Assembly (NCBI GenBank): GCA_964458275.1
Contig: CAYWIE010000019.1
Coordinates: 1 to 40,670, forward strand
Source: HGM04593 sp964458275
GTDB lineage: Bacteria > Bacteroidota > Bacteroidia > Bacteroidales > Bacteroidaceae
Length of the DNA stretch: 40,670 nt
Direction: 5' to 3'
Within the stretch, counting starts at the first letter, position 1; each line of letters begins with the position of its first letter. The notes beneath the pieces were generated by a model that worked only from the letters and a program-made list of their open reading frames with translations, had not been told where the DNA came from and did not search any database. The translations under genes were made by a program, and so were the position numbers. Of the stretch, positions 8,343-15,638 are shown piece by piece.

Positions 8343-8942
8343 ATGTTGACTTCTTTTAATTTTCTTGATTTTCTAAGTGCATTTATTGTGCTTTTTGCAG
8401 TGATTGACCCTATCGGCGCTATCCCTATCATCATTTCTGTCAGGGAGCAGGGAAAGGCTATCAGTGCTTTTAAGGCAGTGATTTATTCTTTCTTCCTTAT
8501 GATGATATTCTTCTTCATGGGCGAGGGATTGCTGCAGCTCTTTGGTGTGGATATAAACTCTTTTGCCGTAGCAGGTGCTCTGGTGCTTTTTCTTATGGCT
8601 ATGGAGATGGTGCTTGATATTGAAATTTTCAAGAACTCAGGTCCAATCAAGGAGGCGACTTACGTTCCGCTTGTCTTTCCTATGCTGGCGGGTGCAGGCT
8701 CGTTTACGACTCTTCTTTCGCTCAGGGCAGAGTATACGTCTTTGAACATTTTGCTGGCTTTGTCGGCAAATATGGTTATAGTCTATATCGTATTGATGAC
8801 GACCGGGCGCATCCAGCGTGCTTTGGGTAAATCGGGCATGTATTTTGTGAAGAAGTTTTTCGGTATTATCCTTCTTGCCATTTCTGTTAAGTTGTTCACT
8901 TCCAATCTCTCTTATCTGATTAGCAGCGTGGCTGACAAATAA
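8343..8942 (+). CDS. MarC family integral membrane protein (UPF0056)
   Basis: A 199-residue protein with about six membrane segments. The opening FIVLFAVIDPIGAIPIIISV is the family's typical first helix and its DPxG motif. The later MTTGRIQRALGKSG and FFGIILLAISVKLF segments also fit. MarC proteins were once linked to multiple antibiotic resistance, but that role was not upheld and their substrate is unknown. It has its own promoter and appears monocistronic. Its last 23 bp overlap a possible small minus-strand gene. Confidence 0.9.
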   Translation: MLTSFNFLDFLSAFIVLFAVIDPIGAIPIIISVREQGKAISAFKAVIYSFFLMMIFFFMGEGLLQLFGVDINSFAVAGALVLFLMAMEMVLDIEIFKNSGPIKEATYVPLVFPMLAGAGSFTTLLSLRAEYTSLNILLALSANMVIVYIVLMTTGRIQRALGKSGMYFVKKFFGIILLAISVKLFTSNLSYLISSVADK

Positions 8943-9090
8943 TGCCTTTGTTTTCTGCATTTGCCGTTGCATAATCAGTGGCTTTTGCACTGTCATTGTT
9001 GCAATATTCTGCACACCGCGGTACAATGAATATAGCAGTCATAAGCAATATTGCTATTGCTGCAAATAGGTATTTAATGGCTTTCATCAT
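8920..9090 (-). CDS. Possible 56-residue single-membrane-segment peptide
   Basis: An open frame of 56 codons begins with two ATGs (9090 and 9087) and stops at 8920-8922. The product starts MMKAIKYLFAAIAILLM, a short basic N-terminus followed by a hydrophobic helix, then a hydrophilic, Asn/Ala-rich tail with four cysteines and a final ICQPRC. AAGGA directly abuts the first ATG. I do not recognise the family. It sits between marC and the hairpin at 9122-9167, and its 3' end overlaps marC. No promoter is evident, so it could be spurious. Confidence 0.35.
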   Translation of the reverse strand: MMKAIKYLFAAIAILLMTAIFIVPRCAEYCNNDSAKATDYATANAENKGIICQPRC

Positions 9091-9121
9091 TCCTTAAAAT
9101 ATATAGAATGCTATCTCCTTT

Positions 9122-9167
9122 AAACAATCGGGAGACTGCTCTATTTGGAGCAGTCTCCCGATTGTTT
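9122..9167. terminator. Perfect 20-bp hairpin between marC and the DPP IV gene
   Basis: Arms 9122-9141 and 9148-9167 pair perfectly around a 6-nt loop. The A/T-rich ends of the stem supply a short U run in either direction. It most clearly ends the minus-strand operon that finishes with the DPP IV gene at 9190. Confidence 0.8.
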
Positions 9168-9189
9168 GGAATAATGTCTTATAATTCTA

Positions 9190-11679
9190 TCAGTCGTTGT
9201 TTATCTCTTTGATGTCTGTTTCGGTCTTAGACTCTCCAAGCAGGTAACGGCTGAAGTGGTCCGCCATCTTCCAGAAGAAATACTCGTCCATGTCGCTGAA
9301 TGCGTGACGCTGACCGGGCAACAAGAGAATGTCGAAACGCTTGTTGGCTCTGATGAGAGCGTTGATGACGCGGATAGTGTTCGCCGGGTTCACATTGTTG
9401 TCCATGTCTCCGGTTACCAGCATCAGGTGTCCTTTCAGACGGCTTGCAAGTTCCTGATTGGTGCTTATGCGGTATGCGAATGTGGTGTCAGTCTCGTTGA
9501 TATTCTCCTTGATGCCGTGATGCTTTTCGCTCCACCAACGGTTGTAGATGCGGTTGTCGTGGTTGCCGGCACATGATACGGCGGCCTTGAAGAAGTCGGG
9601 GTAGTAGAGGATTGCCGCAGTCGACATGAATCCGCCGCCTGAGTGTCCGTGTATACCTACGCGCTCGCCGTCAATGAATGAGTGGCGTGCAATAAGCTGC
9701 TGTGCAGCAACTTTTTTGTCGGCAAGACCGTAGTCGCGCAAGTTGCCGTAGCCGAAGTTGTGGTACCACTTCGAGCGGTTGGGGTGTCCGCCGCGGTTAC
9801 CGATGGTTATTACGATGAATCCCATCTGTGCCAAGCGGTCGATGCGGTTCATGCCCGATGACCAGCTTTCGTTTACAGCCTCTGTCTGCGGACCGGGATA
9901 TACATACTCAATCAAGGGGTAGCACTTTGTAGAGTCGAAGTCGAAGGGCTTGTACATCACGCCATAGAGGTCTGTAATGCCGTCGGCAGCCTTCACCTTG
10001 AAGCGTTCGGGGTATTTGTAGCCGGCGTCGAAGAGGCGCGAAAGGTCTGCTGTCTCAAGGTGAGCAAGCTGTTTGCCAGATGCGTTGTAGATGATTGAGG
10101 TGGGCACGGTGTCTACACGTGAACTGTTGGCAACGAACGAGCTGCCGTCTTCAGCAACGTGGAAGCGTCCGTTGAGGTCGCCTTTGTCGAGTTGCTTGAG
10201 TCCTTTGCCGTCGTAACCGATGCTGAACAGGTGGCAGTAGTAGGGATTCTCGTCCTTGTTGTAGCCGTGGGCTGTGAAATATACCTTCTTTTCCTTGTCG
10301 TTTACTGCTACAACTTCGTCAACATGGAAGGCTCCTTCGGTGATGGGGTTGATAAGATTGCCGTCCATGTCGTAGAGATAGAGCATAGCCCATCCTGTAC
10401 GCTCGGACCACTGTATGAAGTTCTTGCCGTTGTTCACCACTCTTATCTGACGCGATTCGATAGAGGTGTTCATCTCTTCGTGTACGATGGTGATGGCGCT
10501 GTCGGTATCGACATTCACACGGCACACTTCAATCTTCTTGAGGTCGCGGCTGGTGCGCTGGAAATAGAACTCCTTGTCGTTGCCCAACCATACGCGCTTG
10601 CGGGGTCTTTCATACATGTTCTCCAGCTTGCCGGGTGCTTGGAAGAGACCTACTGTCTGCTCCTTGAATTTGGCAATGTTGATGAACTTGCTGCTCTTTG
10701 TCTCCATGTTGAAGAGCTCCATTGTGGTGATGGGACCGGGTTCTCCGGGCATCTGATATTTGTATGTCTCAAGTGTGGGACGGGGCGAACTGAGCGAGTT
10801 TATTACCCAGAAGTTCTTTACCATAGAGTCCTTTTGGTGGAGCATCACAAAGTGGCGTGAGTCGGGCGACCAGATGGCGTTGATGCCGAAGCGTGCTGTG
10901 CTGTCGACTTTCTCTGTGCCTACAGGGTGCCATGCGTAGCAGCGTCCGGGACGTCCGTTGGTGGTGAGACGGTGTTCTACAACAGTAGAGTCCTTGTCCC
11001 AGATGCGAAGCTTTTCGAGGTCTTCGATAGACATGTACCATATATCCCAATTCTTTTCGTAGATTGCATATTTGCCGTCGGGAGATACGTTTGCCCAATG
11101 GGGGTATGAGGGATAGAGGTCTTCGATTTCGTCGTTTGTGCGCTCAATGAGTTTGCCTGTCTCAAGGTCATATTCGAAATGGAAGAATTTGTTCTCTTTC
11201 TGGTTCTCTTTCTTGATTTTTGCAATCTTTGTTGTGTCGTTGCGTTCCCAACGTTTGAGCTGTTTGGGAATTTCGAGCTTTGACTGTATGCCTATGCGTA
11301 TGTAGCGGTCTTCGCGCAACTGCATGTTTCTTATGGGGAGGTGTTGTGCGTCGTAGGGGTCGCCTGTCTTTTCGGTAATCTCCGCTGCCAGTTTCTCCAT
11401 GTCCCACATCTCTTTTTTCTTGCCGCTCTTTGTGTCTACTATGTAGTAGCGTGTGCCATCGGCATATGTCCATGAATACCAGAATCTTTTGCCGTCGGAG
11501 AACCAATGGGGGTTAATGGAGGTCGATTTTACCATGCGCCCTATCTTGTTGGGCGAAAATCTCTCGGCAAGCGCGTAGTTTGGACGGACGCGCTTGCAGT
11601 CGCCGTTCTTAGCCCCGCTTTCTGCCTGCATGGCTGTTGCAAACAGAGGGAGGATTAGAAGTAGAAAAAGTTTTTTCAT
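9190..11679 (-). CDS. Exported S9 family peptidase, dipeptidyl peptidase IV type
   Basis: An 829-residue protein with an N-terminal signal peptide (MKKLFLLLILPLFATAMQA). The middle is a beta-propeller-like region (DPPIV_N). The C-terminal alpha/beta hydrolase domain carries the likely catalytic triad: Ser680 in GHSGGGF, Asp near 760 in GDMDNNVNP and His792 in GQRHAFSD. DPP IV enzymes release Xaa-Pro or Xaa-Ala dipeptides from peptide N-termini; the periplasm or outer surface is the expected place. It starts 17 nt after the serine dehydratase stop and is the last gene of that operon, pairing peptide breakdown with amino acid catabolism. Related S9 peptidases with other specificities cannot be excluded. 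Confidence 0.9.
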   Translation of the reverse strand: MKKLFLLLILPLFATAMQAESGAKNGDCKRVRPNYALAERFSPNKIGRMVKSTSINPHWFSDGKRFWYSWTYADGTRYYIVDTKSGKKKEMWDMEKLAAEITEKTGDPYDAQHLPIRNMQLREDRYIRIGIQSKLEIPKQLKRWERNDTTKIAKIKKENQKENKFFHFEYDLETGKLIERTNDEIEDLYPSYPHWANVSPDGKYAIYEKNWDIWYMSIEDLEKLRIWDKDSTVVEHRLTTNGRPGRCYAWHPVGTEKVDSTARFGINAIWSPDSRHFVMLHQKDSMVKNFWVINSLSSPRPTLETYKYQMPGEPGPITTMELFNMETKSSKFINIAKFKEQTVGLFQAPGKLENMYERPRKRVWLGNDKEFYFQRTSRDLKKIEVCRVNVDTDSAITIVHEEMNTSIESRQIRVVNNGKNFIQWSERTGWAMLYLYDMDGNLINPITEGAFHVDEVVAVNDKEKKVYFTAHGYNKDENPYYCHLFSIGYDGKGLKQLDKGDLNGRFHVAEDGSSFVANSSRVDTVPTSIIYNASGKQLAHLETADLSRLFDAGYKYPERFKVKAADGITDLYGVMYKPFDFDSTKCYPLIEYVYPGPQTEAVNESWSSGMNRIDRLAQMGFIVITIGNRGGHPNRSKWYHNFGYGNLRDYGLADKKVAAQQLIARHSFIDGERVGIHGHSGGGFMSTAAILYYPDFFKAAVSCAGNHDNRIYNRWWSEKHHGIKENINETDTTFAYRISTNQELASRLKGHLMLVTGDMDNNVNPANTIRVINALIRANKRFDILLLPGQRHAFSDMDEYFFWKMADHFSRYLLGESKTETDIKEINND

Positions 11680-11696
11680 CTCTTTTTTGTGTTATG

Positions 11697-12902
11697 TTAT
11701 TTTTTCTTTTTGAATTCGATTTTTGCTATTCCGCCGGTTGAAGTCTCCTTGTAGAGGGCGGGAAGGTCGTGGCCCGTGTCGCGCAGCACTTCTACAATGT
11801 GGTCGAAGGTAATCTTGTGTTTGCCGTCCGACAGCATTGAGTAGGTGCATGAGTCGAGTGCGCGCGATGCTGCTATGGCGTTGCGTTCTATGCAGGGCAC
11901 CTGCACAAGTCCGCACATGGGGTCGCAGGTGAGTCCCAAATGGTGTTCGAGTCCCATTTCTGCTGCATACTCTATCTGGCTTATTGTTCCGCCGAAGAGC
12001 TGGCACGCGGCTGCTGCTGCCATTGCGCATGCCACACCCACTTCGCCCTGACAGCCGACATCTGCACCCGAAATAGAAGCGTTCTCCTTTACAATGTTTC
12101 CTATGAGTCCCGCAGTGGCAAGTGCGCGAAGCACGCGCGCTTCGCTGAACTGATAGTTTCCGACAAGATGGTGAAGTACCGCGGGGAGTACACCGCATGA
12201 GCCGCAGGTGGGTGCTGTTACCACTGTTGCGCCGCTTGCATTCTCTTCTGATGTTGCAAGTGCATATGCGTAGACTCTCGCCTTGCTGCGCACCGATGAA
12301 CTGTATGAGTTTGATTTAAGCAGATAGGTGCCGGCTTTGCGTTGCAGTCCGAGACCGCCGGGAAGCACTCCTTCGTGTTCGAGTCCGCGGGCTATTGTTG
12401 CCTGCATGGTGTCCCATACGGTTTTAAGGAAATCCCATATTTCGGGGCCTTCGTGCTTCTCGACATATTCCCAGAAGGTACAGCCTGTCTCTTCGCTCCA
12501 TTGCATTATGTCGTGCATGGTTGTGAGGGGGTATATGTCGTCGTCGTTCTTTACAGTCTCCTCATTGGCAAGTTCGCCGCCGCCTACACTGTATATCACC
12601 CACTTGTCTATTACCTTACCCTCTTTTATGCCTTCGAACTTCATTCCGTTGGGGTGGAATGGAAGGAATACTTCGGGCTCCCATATGATTTCGAGCGGAG
12701 CTATCGGCTCCAGCACGCTTATTATCGCTACGTCTGTCATGTGCCCGCGACCGGTGGCGGCAAGGCTGCCGTAGAGCGTTACTCTGTATGCGTCAGCATT
12801 GTTGCATCTTTCGGCAAACTGAAGTGCTGCGCGGTTGGGTCCCATTGTGTGGCTGCTCGACGGACCGAGACCTATGCGGAATAGTGATCGGAGAGATTTC
12901 AT
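11697..12902 (-). CDS. sdaA: L-serine ammonia-lyase, iron-sulfur type
   Basis: A 401-residue single-chain enzyme that deaminates L-serine to pyruvate and ammonia. The N-terminal beta domain opens with the diagnostic GLGPSSSHTMGP. The alpha domain follows, with APTCGSCG and DPMCGLVQVPC supplying cysteines for the oxygen-sensitive 4Fe-4S cluster. Length and order match the one-chain form in enterobacteria and Bacteroidota. It lies 7 nt after the HAD nucleotidase and 17 nt before the DPP IV gene, so the three form one minus-strand operon. It would channel peptide-derived serine into pyruvate. Confidence 0.95.
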   Translation of the reverse strand: MKSLRSLFRIGLGPSSSHTMGPNRAALQFAERCNNADAYRVTLYGSLAATGRGHMTDVAIISVLEPIAPLEIIWEPEVFLPFHPNGMKFEGIKEGKVIDKWVIYSVGGGELANEETVKNDDDIYPLTTMHDIMQWSEETGCTFWEYVEKHEGPEIWDFLKTVWDTMQATIARGLEHEGVLPGGLGLQRKAGTYLLKSNSYSSSVRSKARVYAYALATSEENASGATVVTAPTCGSCGVLPAVLHHLVGNYQFSEARVLRALATAGLIGNIVKENASISGADVGCQGEVGVACAMAAAAACQLFGGTISQIEYAAEMGLEHHLGLTCDPMCGLVQVPCIERNAIAASRALDSCTYSMLSDGKHKITFDHIVEVLRDTGHDLPALYKETSTGGIAKIEFKKKK

Positions 12903-12909
12903 GATTATT

Positions 12910-13356
12910 TTACATTAATAGATACTTTAGTATGCTTTCCCAATCGGGGAACTCAGGTGAACCGAATTTAATCCATTCGCCCTTAAATTCGCTTGCTCCG
13001 TTCTTGCCTCTGTCGTCTATGAGGTAGTCGCCGTCGAGCAGGTCTTTTCTGTGTGTTATTATAAGGCGTTTGTGGAATACGTCGTCCAGATGCTTTTTCA
13101 CCCATTCCACCTTGTCCGATGCGGCAGTGGGGTTGTTCCACGGCGATGTAGTGAGAATGAAAAGGTCATAGTTGCGTGCAAGCAGCCTTACAACCTCTAT
13201 TGCTCCGGGGATAGGTTCCATCAATGCAAAAATACCGGGAATTTCATCGAGCCTGCCGCTATACTGCTCTTTCACAGCCTCGTCTACCTTGTTTACTCCC
13301 GATTCGAAATCGACAAGTACGCCGTCCATGTCGAAATATATTCTTTTCTTGTTCAT
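12910..13356 (-). CDS. HAD-family 5'(3')-deoxyribonucleotidase-like protein (NT5C)
   Basis: A 148-residue protein. It begins with the HAD motif I, DMDGVLVDFE (nucleophile Asp9, acid/base Asp11). Motif II is in LTTSPW, and the last acidic motif is LIDDRGKNG. Length and layout fit the cytosolic NT5C type that removes the 5'-phosphate from deoxyribonucleotides, though substrate choice cannot be read from sequence. It is the first gene of the operon with sdaA and the DPP IV gene. A TAACTTCG box lies upstream at 13414-13421. Confidence 0.85.
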   Translation of the reverse strand: MNKKRIYFDMDGVLVDFESGVNKVDEAVKEQYSGRLDEIPGIFALMEPIPGAIEVVRLLARNYDLFILTTSPWNNPTAASDKVEWVKKHLDDVFHKRLIITHRKDLLDGDYLIDDRGKNGASEFKGEWIKFGSPEFPDWESILKYLLM

Positions 13357-13413
13357 GGTAGTGTGTTTACTTATATGTAATTCTTAAAAATGCTTACCGC
13401 TTTGATGTATTTG

Positions 13414-13421
13414 CGAAGTTA
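13414..13421 (-). promoter_or_regulatory. Possible -7 box for the nucleotidase-sdaA-DPP IV operon
   Basis: The minus strand reads TAACTTCG, one base from TAnnTTTG and the same kind of variant as the mltG box (TATCTTCG). No convincing -33 box is seen. The start point would be near 13407. Confidence 0.4.
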
Positions 13422-13442
13422 CGGATTTATTTTGAGAATTAA

Positions 13443-13511
13443 TAAGAAGCTGTTTAAATTTTATTGAATAATATTTTTATCATTGCGAAATAAAATTTAA
13501 ACAGCTTCTTA
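13443..13511. repeat. 23-bp perfect inverted repeat made of two AGAAGCTGTTT motifs
   Basis: Arms 13443-13465 and 13489-13511 are exact reverse complements around a 23-bp AT-rich centre. Each arm contains AAGAAGCTGTTTAAATTT, a motif found singly at 2465-2484, 14451-14472, 20161-20180 and 31673-31689. It sits downstream of the lipoprotein gene, so it may act as a terminator, or it may be a small mobile-element remnant. Confidence 0.75.
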
Positions 13512-13559
13512 AACACCTGCCATAATAAATACAAGACACTCTCTTTTTTTGCCCGGCAG

Positions 13560-13943
13560 TCAATGCCTGTCCTCAGGCTTCAAAGGGTCATTGATAACGT
13601 TCAGCGGCACAAGTTCTATGTAGTCAAGAACAAATGGCAAGTCCGACAGGCTTTTTATCCTAAGCCAATGTTCTCCACTGTCCAGATACTTAGTGGTCAA
13701 TATCCTGCGCAAGAATCCTTTGGCATTTCGGGCAGGAACATATCCGTCATATTTAAATGAATAGAAAGAGTCGGGTGACTTCATCCATCCTCGGTTGCGC
13801 ATCTGCTTGTCGTTCTCCACACAATTGTCCTCAGTCTCCTCGTCCGGTACGCCGGTGAAGGTGAAGCGGTTGCTTTTGTCAATGTCGTCGGTGCAGGCGA
13901 GGATTGACAGCGCTATTGCGAGTATGTAGAGTATTCGTTCCAT
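13560..13943 (-). CDS. Short lipoprotein, probably a shrunken fasciclin-type protein
   Basis: A 127-residue product from the ATG at 13943 (a GTG at 13955 is the alternative). The signal sequence ends in a lipobox (SILAC), so it should be lipid-anchored. The segment just after the cysteine, DDIDKSNRFTFTG, resembles the start of Bacteroidota fasciclin-type lipoproteins. The remainder (RNRGWMKSPDSFY, then FVLDYIELVP) resembles their C-terminal region. The fasciclin domains that would normally lie between seem to be missing. This reading is from memory of the family and is not proven. No promoter was recognised, and the surrounding DNA is full of repeats. Confidence 0.6.
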   Translation of the reverse strand: MERILYILAIALSILACTDDIDKSNRFTFTGVPDEETEDNCVENDKQMRNRGWMKSPDSFYSFKYDGYVPARNAKGFLRRILTTKYLDSGEHWLRIKSLSDLPFVLDYIELVPLNVINDPLKPEDRH

Positions 13944-13961
13944 TCTATTTGCCACGTTTTT

Positions 13962-14074
13962 ATGTCGCCCCTCGGGGCTTTATTGATTTTTGCTTCTAAT
14001 ACATAGCCTTTACAGGCTACATAGCCCTCACGGGCTACGCTCTATAATGTCGCCCTTACAGGGCTTTATTAATG
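13962..14074. repeat. Array of four small GC-rich dyads
   Basis: Two copies of a GTCGCCC...GGGCTTTATT unit (dyads at 13967-13978 and 14052-14064) flank two copies of a CATAGCC...GGCTA unit (dyads at 14004-14019 and 14022-14037). The arms are conserved and the loops differ. No coding frame of note covers it. It looks like a cluster of dispersed palindromic repeats. Confidence 0.7.
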
Positions 14075-14216
14075 TTTTGTGTCTGCTTAAATTTAGTTGC
14101 AAAAACTGTTCCAAAACCGTAATTGGTTGATTATCTGTTTTGAATGTTTTTTTTACAACTGTCTGTTTTCGGACACTGTGTCCTTTCGCGTACAATAGAT
14201 GGTTGTCTGTGTTGTC

Positions 14217-14318
14217 GTTTACTGCAAATATAGCAACAAACGAGCGAGAAATATGAAGCTTGCTTCAATATTTTTCACAGCGAGTGCAGTCTATATTCGC
14301 AGTTTACTGCAAATATAG
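14217..14318 (-). repeat. 83-85 bp dispersed repeat, copy at 14.2 kb
   Basis: GTTTACTGCAAATATAG occurs at 14217-14233 and again at 14302-14318, a period of 85 bp. The DNA between carries AACGAGCGAGAAATATGAAG, a GAAGC/GCTTC dyad and GCGAGTGCAGT. Reverse-complemented, it matches the repeat beside the assembly gap at 37665-37802 over nearly the whole unit. A dyad at 14291-14318 (CTATATT...AATATAG) ends the unit. Confidence 0.85.
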
Positions 14319-14380
14319 TTAATTCGTTGATATTAAACATTTACCCCCTATTTAATATCTATTAACTTTAAGGCCTGTAA

Positions 14381-14427
14381 AATTAATGGACGTGCGTTCG
14401 ATAATATCGAACGCACGTCCATTAATT
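14381..14427. terminator. 47-bp near-perfect palindrome after the GT10 gene
   Basis: Arms 14381-14403 and 14405-14427 are 23-bp exact reverse complements around one A. It lies 40 bp beyond the stop of the minus-strand fucosyltransferase gene and is followed on that strand by TTTTAC. A terminator is the most likely role. Confidence 0.7.
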
Positions 14428-14450
14428 ATTGGTCTTAGGTAAAAGGTTTT

Positions 14451-14472
14451 AGAAGCTGTTTGAATTTTATTT
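14451..14472 (+). repeat. AGAAGCTGTTT motif copy at the GT10 stop
   Basis: AGAAGCTGTTTGAATTTTAT matches the arms of the inverted repeat at 13443-13511 except for one G/A change. It overlaps the stop codon of the fucosyltransferase gene. Confidence 0.65.
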
Positions 14473-15510
14473 TGACAGTACTGATTTTCCTTTGAAAAGG
14501 GACTTTATGAATTTTTTTATATTAAAAAGGTTGCGCTCGACAAGATAGAGGTAGACATTGTGCAGGTCGTGCATAGACTTTGCAGGACGTATAAGCACAT
14601 TGCTCTTGGGATCTGAGGGGTTTAGGCGGTCGAGGCACGAAGCAAGGTAGTTGAACATATTATACTCCTCCAATACAAGTTCTTTGCTCTTGCGGAGTGC
14701 TTCGATGCGCTGCGAATAGGCGTCTTCGGCAATGAGGCGGTCTATAATCCTGACAGCACCTTCAAAATCGTGAATATCTATCTTGCAATAGGACTCTTCA
14801 GAGAAATAGTCGTTTACATTCGTGCAGCCGTAGTAGATGGGGAGACAGCCTGCAAGGTAGCAGTCTGACAACTTCTCGGTCCAATAATACTTTGACTCGG
14901 AATTTTCTATTGCAATGTGGTATTTGTATGGCGCAAGTACATCCCATTTGTCGTCGAATCCGCAGTAACCTCTGCCGAAGACGTCGAGCTTGTCGCCATA
15001 ATAGTTCTTGAGTTTCTCTACGAAATCTATTCTGTCCTGATGCCCCTGAGTGAAGGCTTTGTTGCTGGTAACAACCGAAATGAGCTTTGTCTTTTGGGGC
15101 AGGGGCATGGCTTTGAAATCGTCATAGTCGATGGTGCTTTTCACTCCGCCTTTGCCAAAAGCTGCGCCTACGAACCAGAATATCATGGCCGGAGTGAATA
15201 CCACGTTCTTGTGCTTCAGATTCTCCTGACAGGAGCATACCATTCCAAACTGTTTGCAGTAATCGGCAGGGTAGGCAAGCACTGAATAGGGCTCGCTCGT
15301 CGACAGCACTACATTCTCAGGAGCAACATTGAACGTTGTTTCGTGCTTTAGGGACTTTCCTCTGATTACAACAAAATCGGGGTCGGGAATCATTTCGTTT
15401 ACATAGAACTTGTATTTTCCGCATCGCGAAATTCCCTCGTGTTTATGTGTCTGGCGAAGAATCCATCTGTCCTTTTCTCCCTCACCGCTCAGTAGCAGAA
15501 CTTTATACAT
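14467..15510 (-). CDS. Glycosyltransferase family 10 (alpha-1,3/1,4-fucosyltransferase type)
   Basis: A 347-residue cytoplasmic or membrane-associated enzyme expected to move L-fucose from GDP-fucose to a sugar acceptor, often GlcNAc as in Lewis-type structures. The family signature lies at about 196-228: KYHIAIENS, then YYWTEKLSDCYLAGCLPIYY. The C-terminus is basic and helical (FIKSLFKGKS), which in this family often helps membrane binding. The acceptor cannot be read from sequence. It is close to gmd, fcl and manC, which make its donor, though it has its own promoter divergent from mltG. Confidence 0.88.
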   Translation of the reverse strand: MYKVLLLSGEGEKDRWILRQTHKHEGISRCGKYKFYVNEMIPDPDFVVIRGKSLKHETTFNVAPENVVLSTSEPYSVLAYPADYCKQFGMVCSCQENLKHKNVVFTPAMIFWFVGAAFGKGGVKSTIDYDDFKAMPLPQKTKLISVVTSNKAFTQGHQDRIDFVEKLKNYYGDKLDVFGRGYCGFDDKWDVLAPYKYHIAIENSESKYYWTEKLSDCYLAGCLPIYYGCTNVNDYFSEESYCKIDIHDFEGAVRIIDRLIAEDAYSQRIEALRKSKELVLEEYNMFNYLASCLDRLNPSDPKSNVLIRPAKSMHDLHNVYLYLVERNLFNIKKFIKSLFKGKSVLSK

Positions 15511-15534
15511 TGGAATTAATAATTAATTATTACG

Positions 15535-15566
15535 CAAAAATAGTCTCTTTAGAGTTACCAAGCAAA
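15535..15566 (-). promoter_or_regulatory. Promoter for the GT10 fucosyltransferase gene
   Basis: On the minus strand TTTG (15566-15563), a 20-bp spacer and TATTTTTG (15542-15535) match the consensus. The start point would be near 15528, 18 nt before the ATG. Confidence 0.75.
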
Positions 15567-15582
15567 TTTAGCTGTTTGTTAA

Positions 15583-15614
15583 TTTGCCGGATAGAATATC
15601 TTACACTATCTTCG
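15583..15614 (+). promoter_or_regulatory. Promoter for mltG
   Basis: TTTG at 15583-15586, a 20-bp spacer and TATCTTCG at 15607-15614 (one base off consensus). The start point would be near 15621, 18 nt before the ATG at 15639. It supports that ATG over longer frames that would run into the GT10 gene. Confidence 0.65.
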
Positions 15615-15638
15615 CATGTGCAAAACGTGAAACATAAA

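Larger units (their letters stand above)
14075..14466. other. Non-coding AT-rich spacer with repeats
   Basis: No credible gene is seen here. The stretch holds one copy of the 83-85 bp repeat (14217-14318), a 47-bp palindrome (14381-14427) and an AGAAGCTGTTT motif reaching into the GT10 stop. Bases 14085-14216 show no recognisable feature. Confidence 0.6.

Noticed and set aside
10159..10860. A 233-codon open frame opposite the DPP IV gene
   Set aside because: Same kind of shadow: Val/Glu/Leu-rich with no domain, within a strongly supported peptidase gene.
13962..14318. Possible CRISPR array
   Set aside because: The repeats are palindromic units of different kinds with irregular spacing, there are no unique spacers of even length, and no cas genes are nearby.
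15447..15638. Longer mltG beginning inside the GT10 gene
   Set aside because: It would overlap the GT10 coding start and both divergent promoters. The ATG at 15639 leads straight into a membrane anchor.
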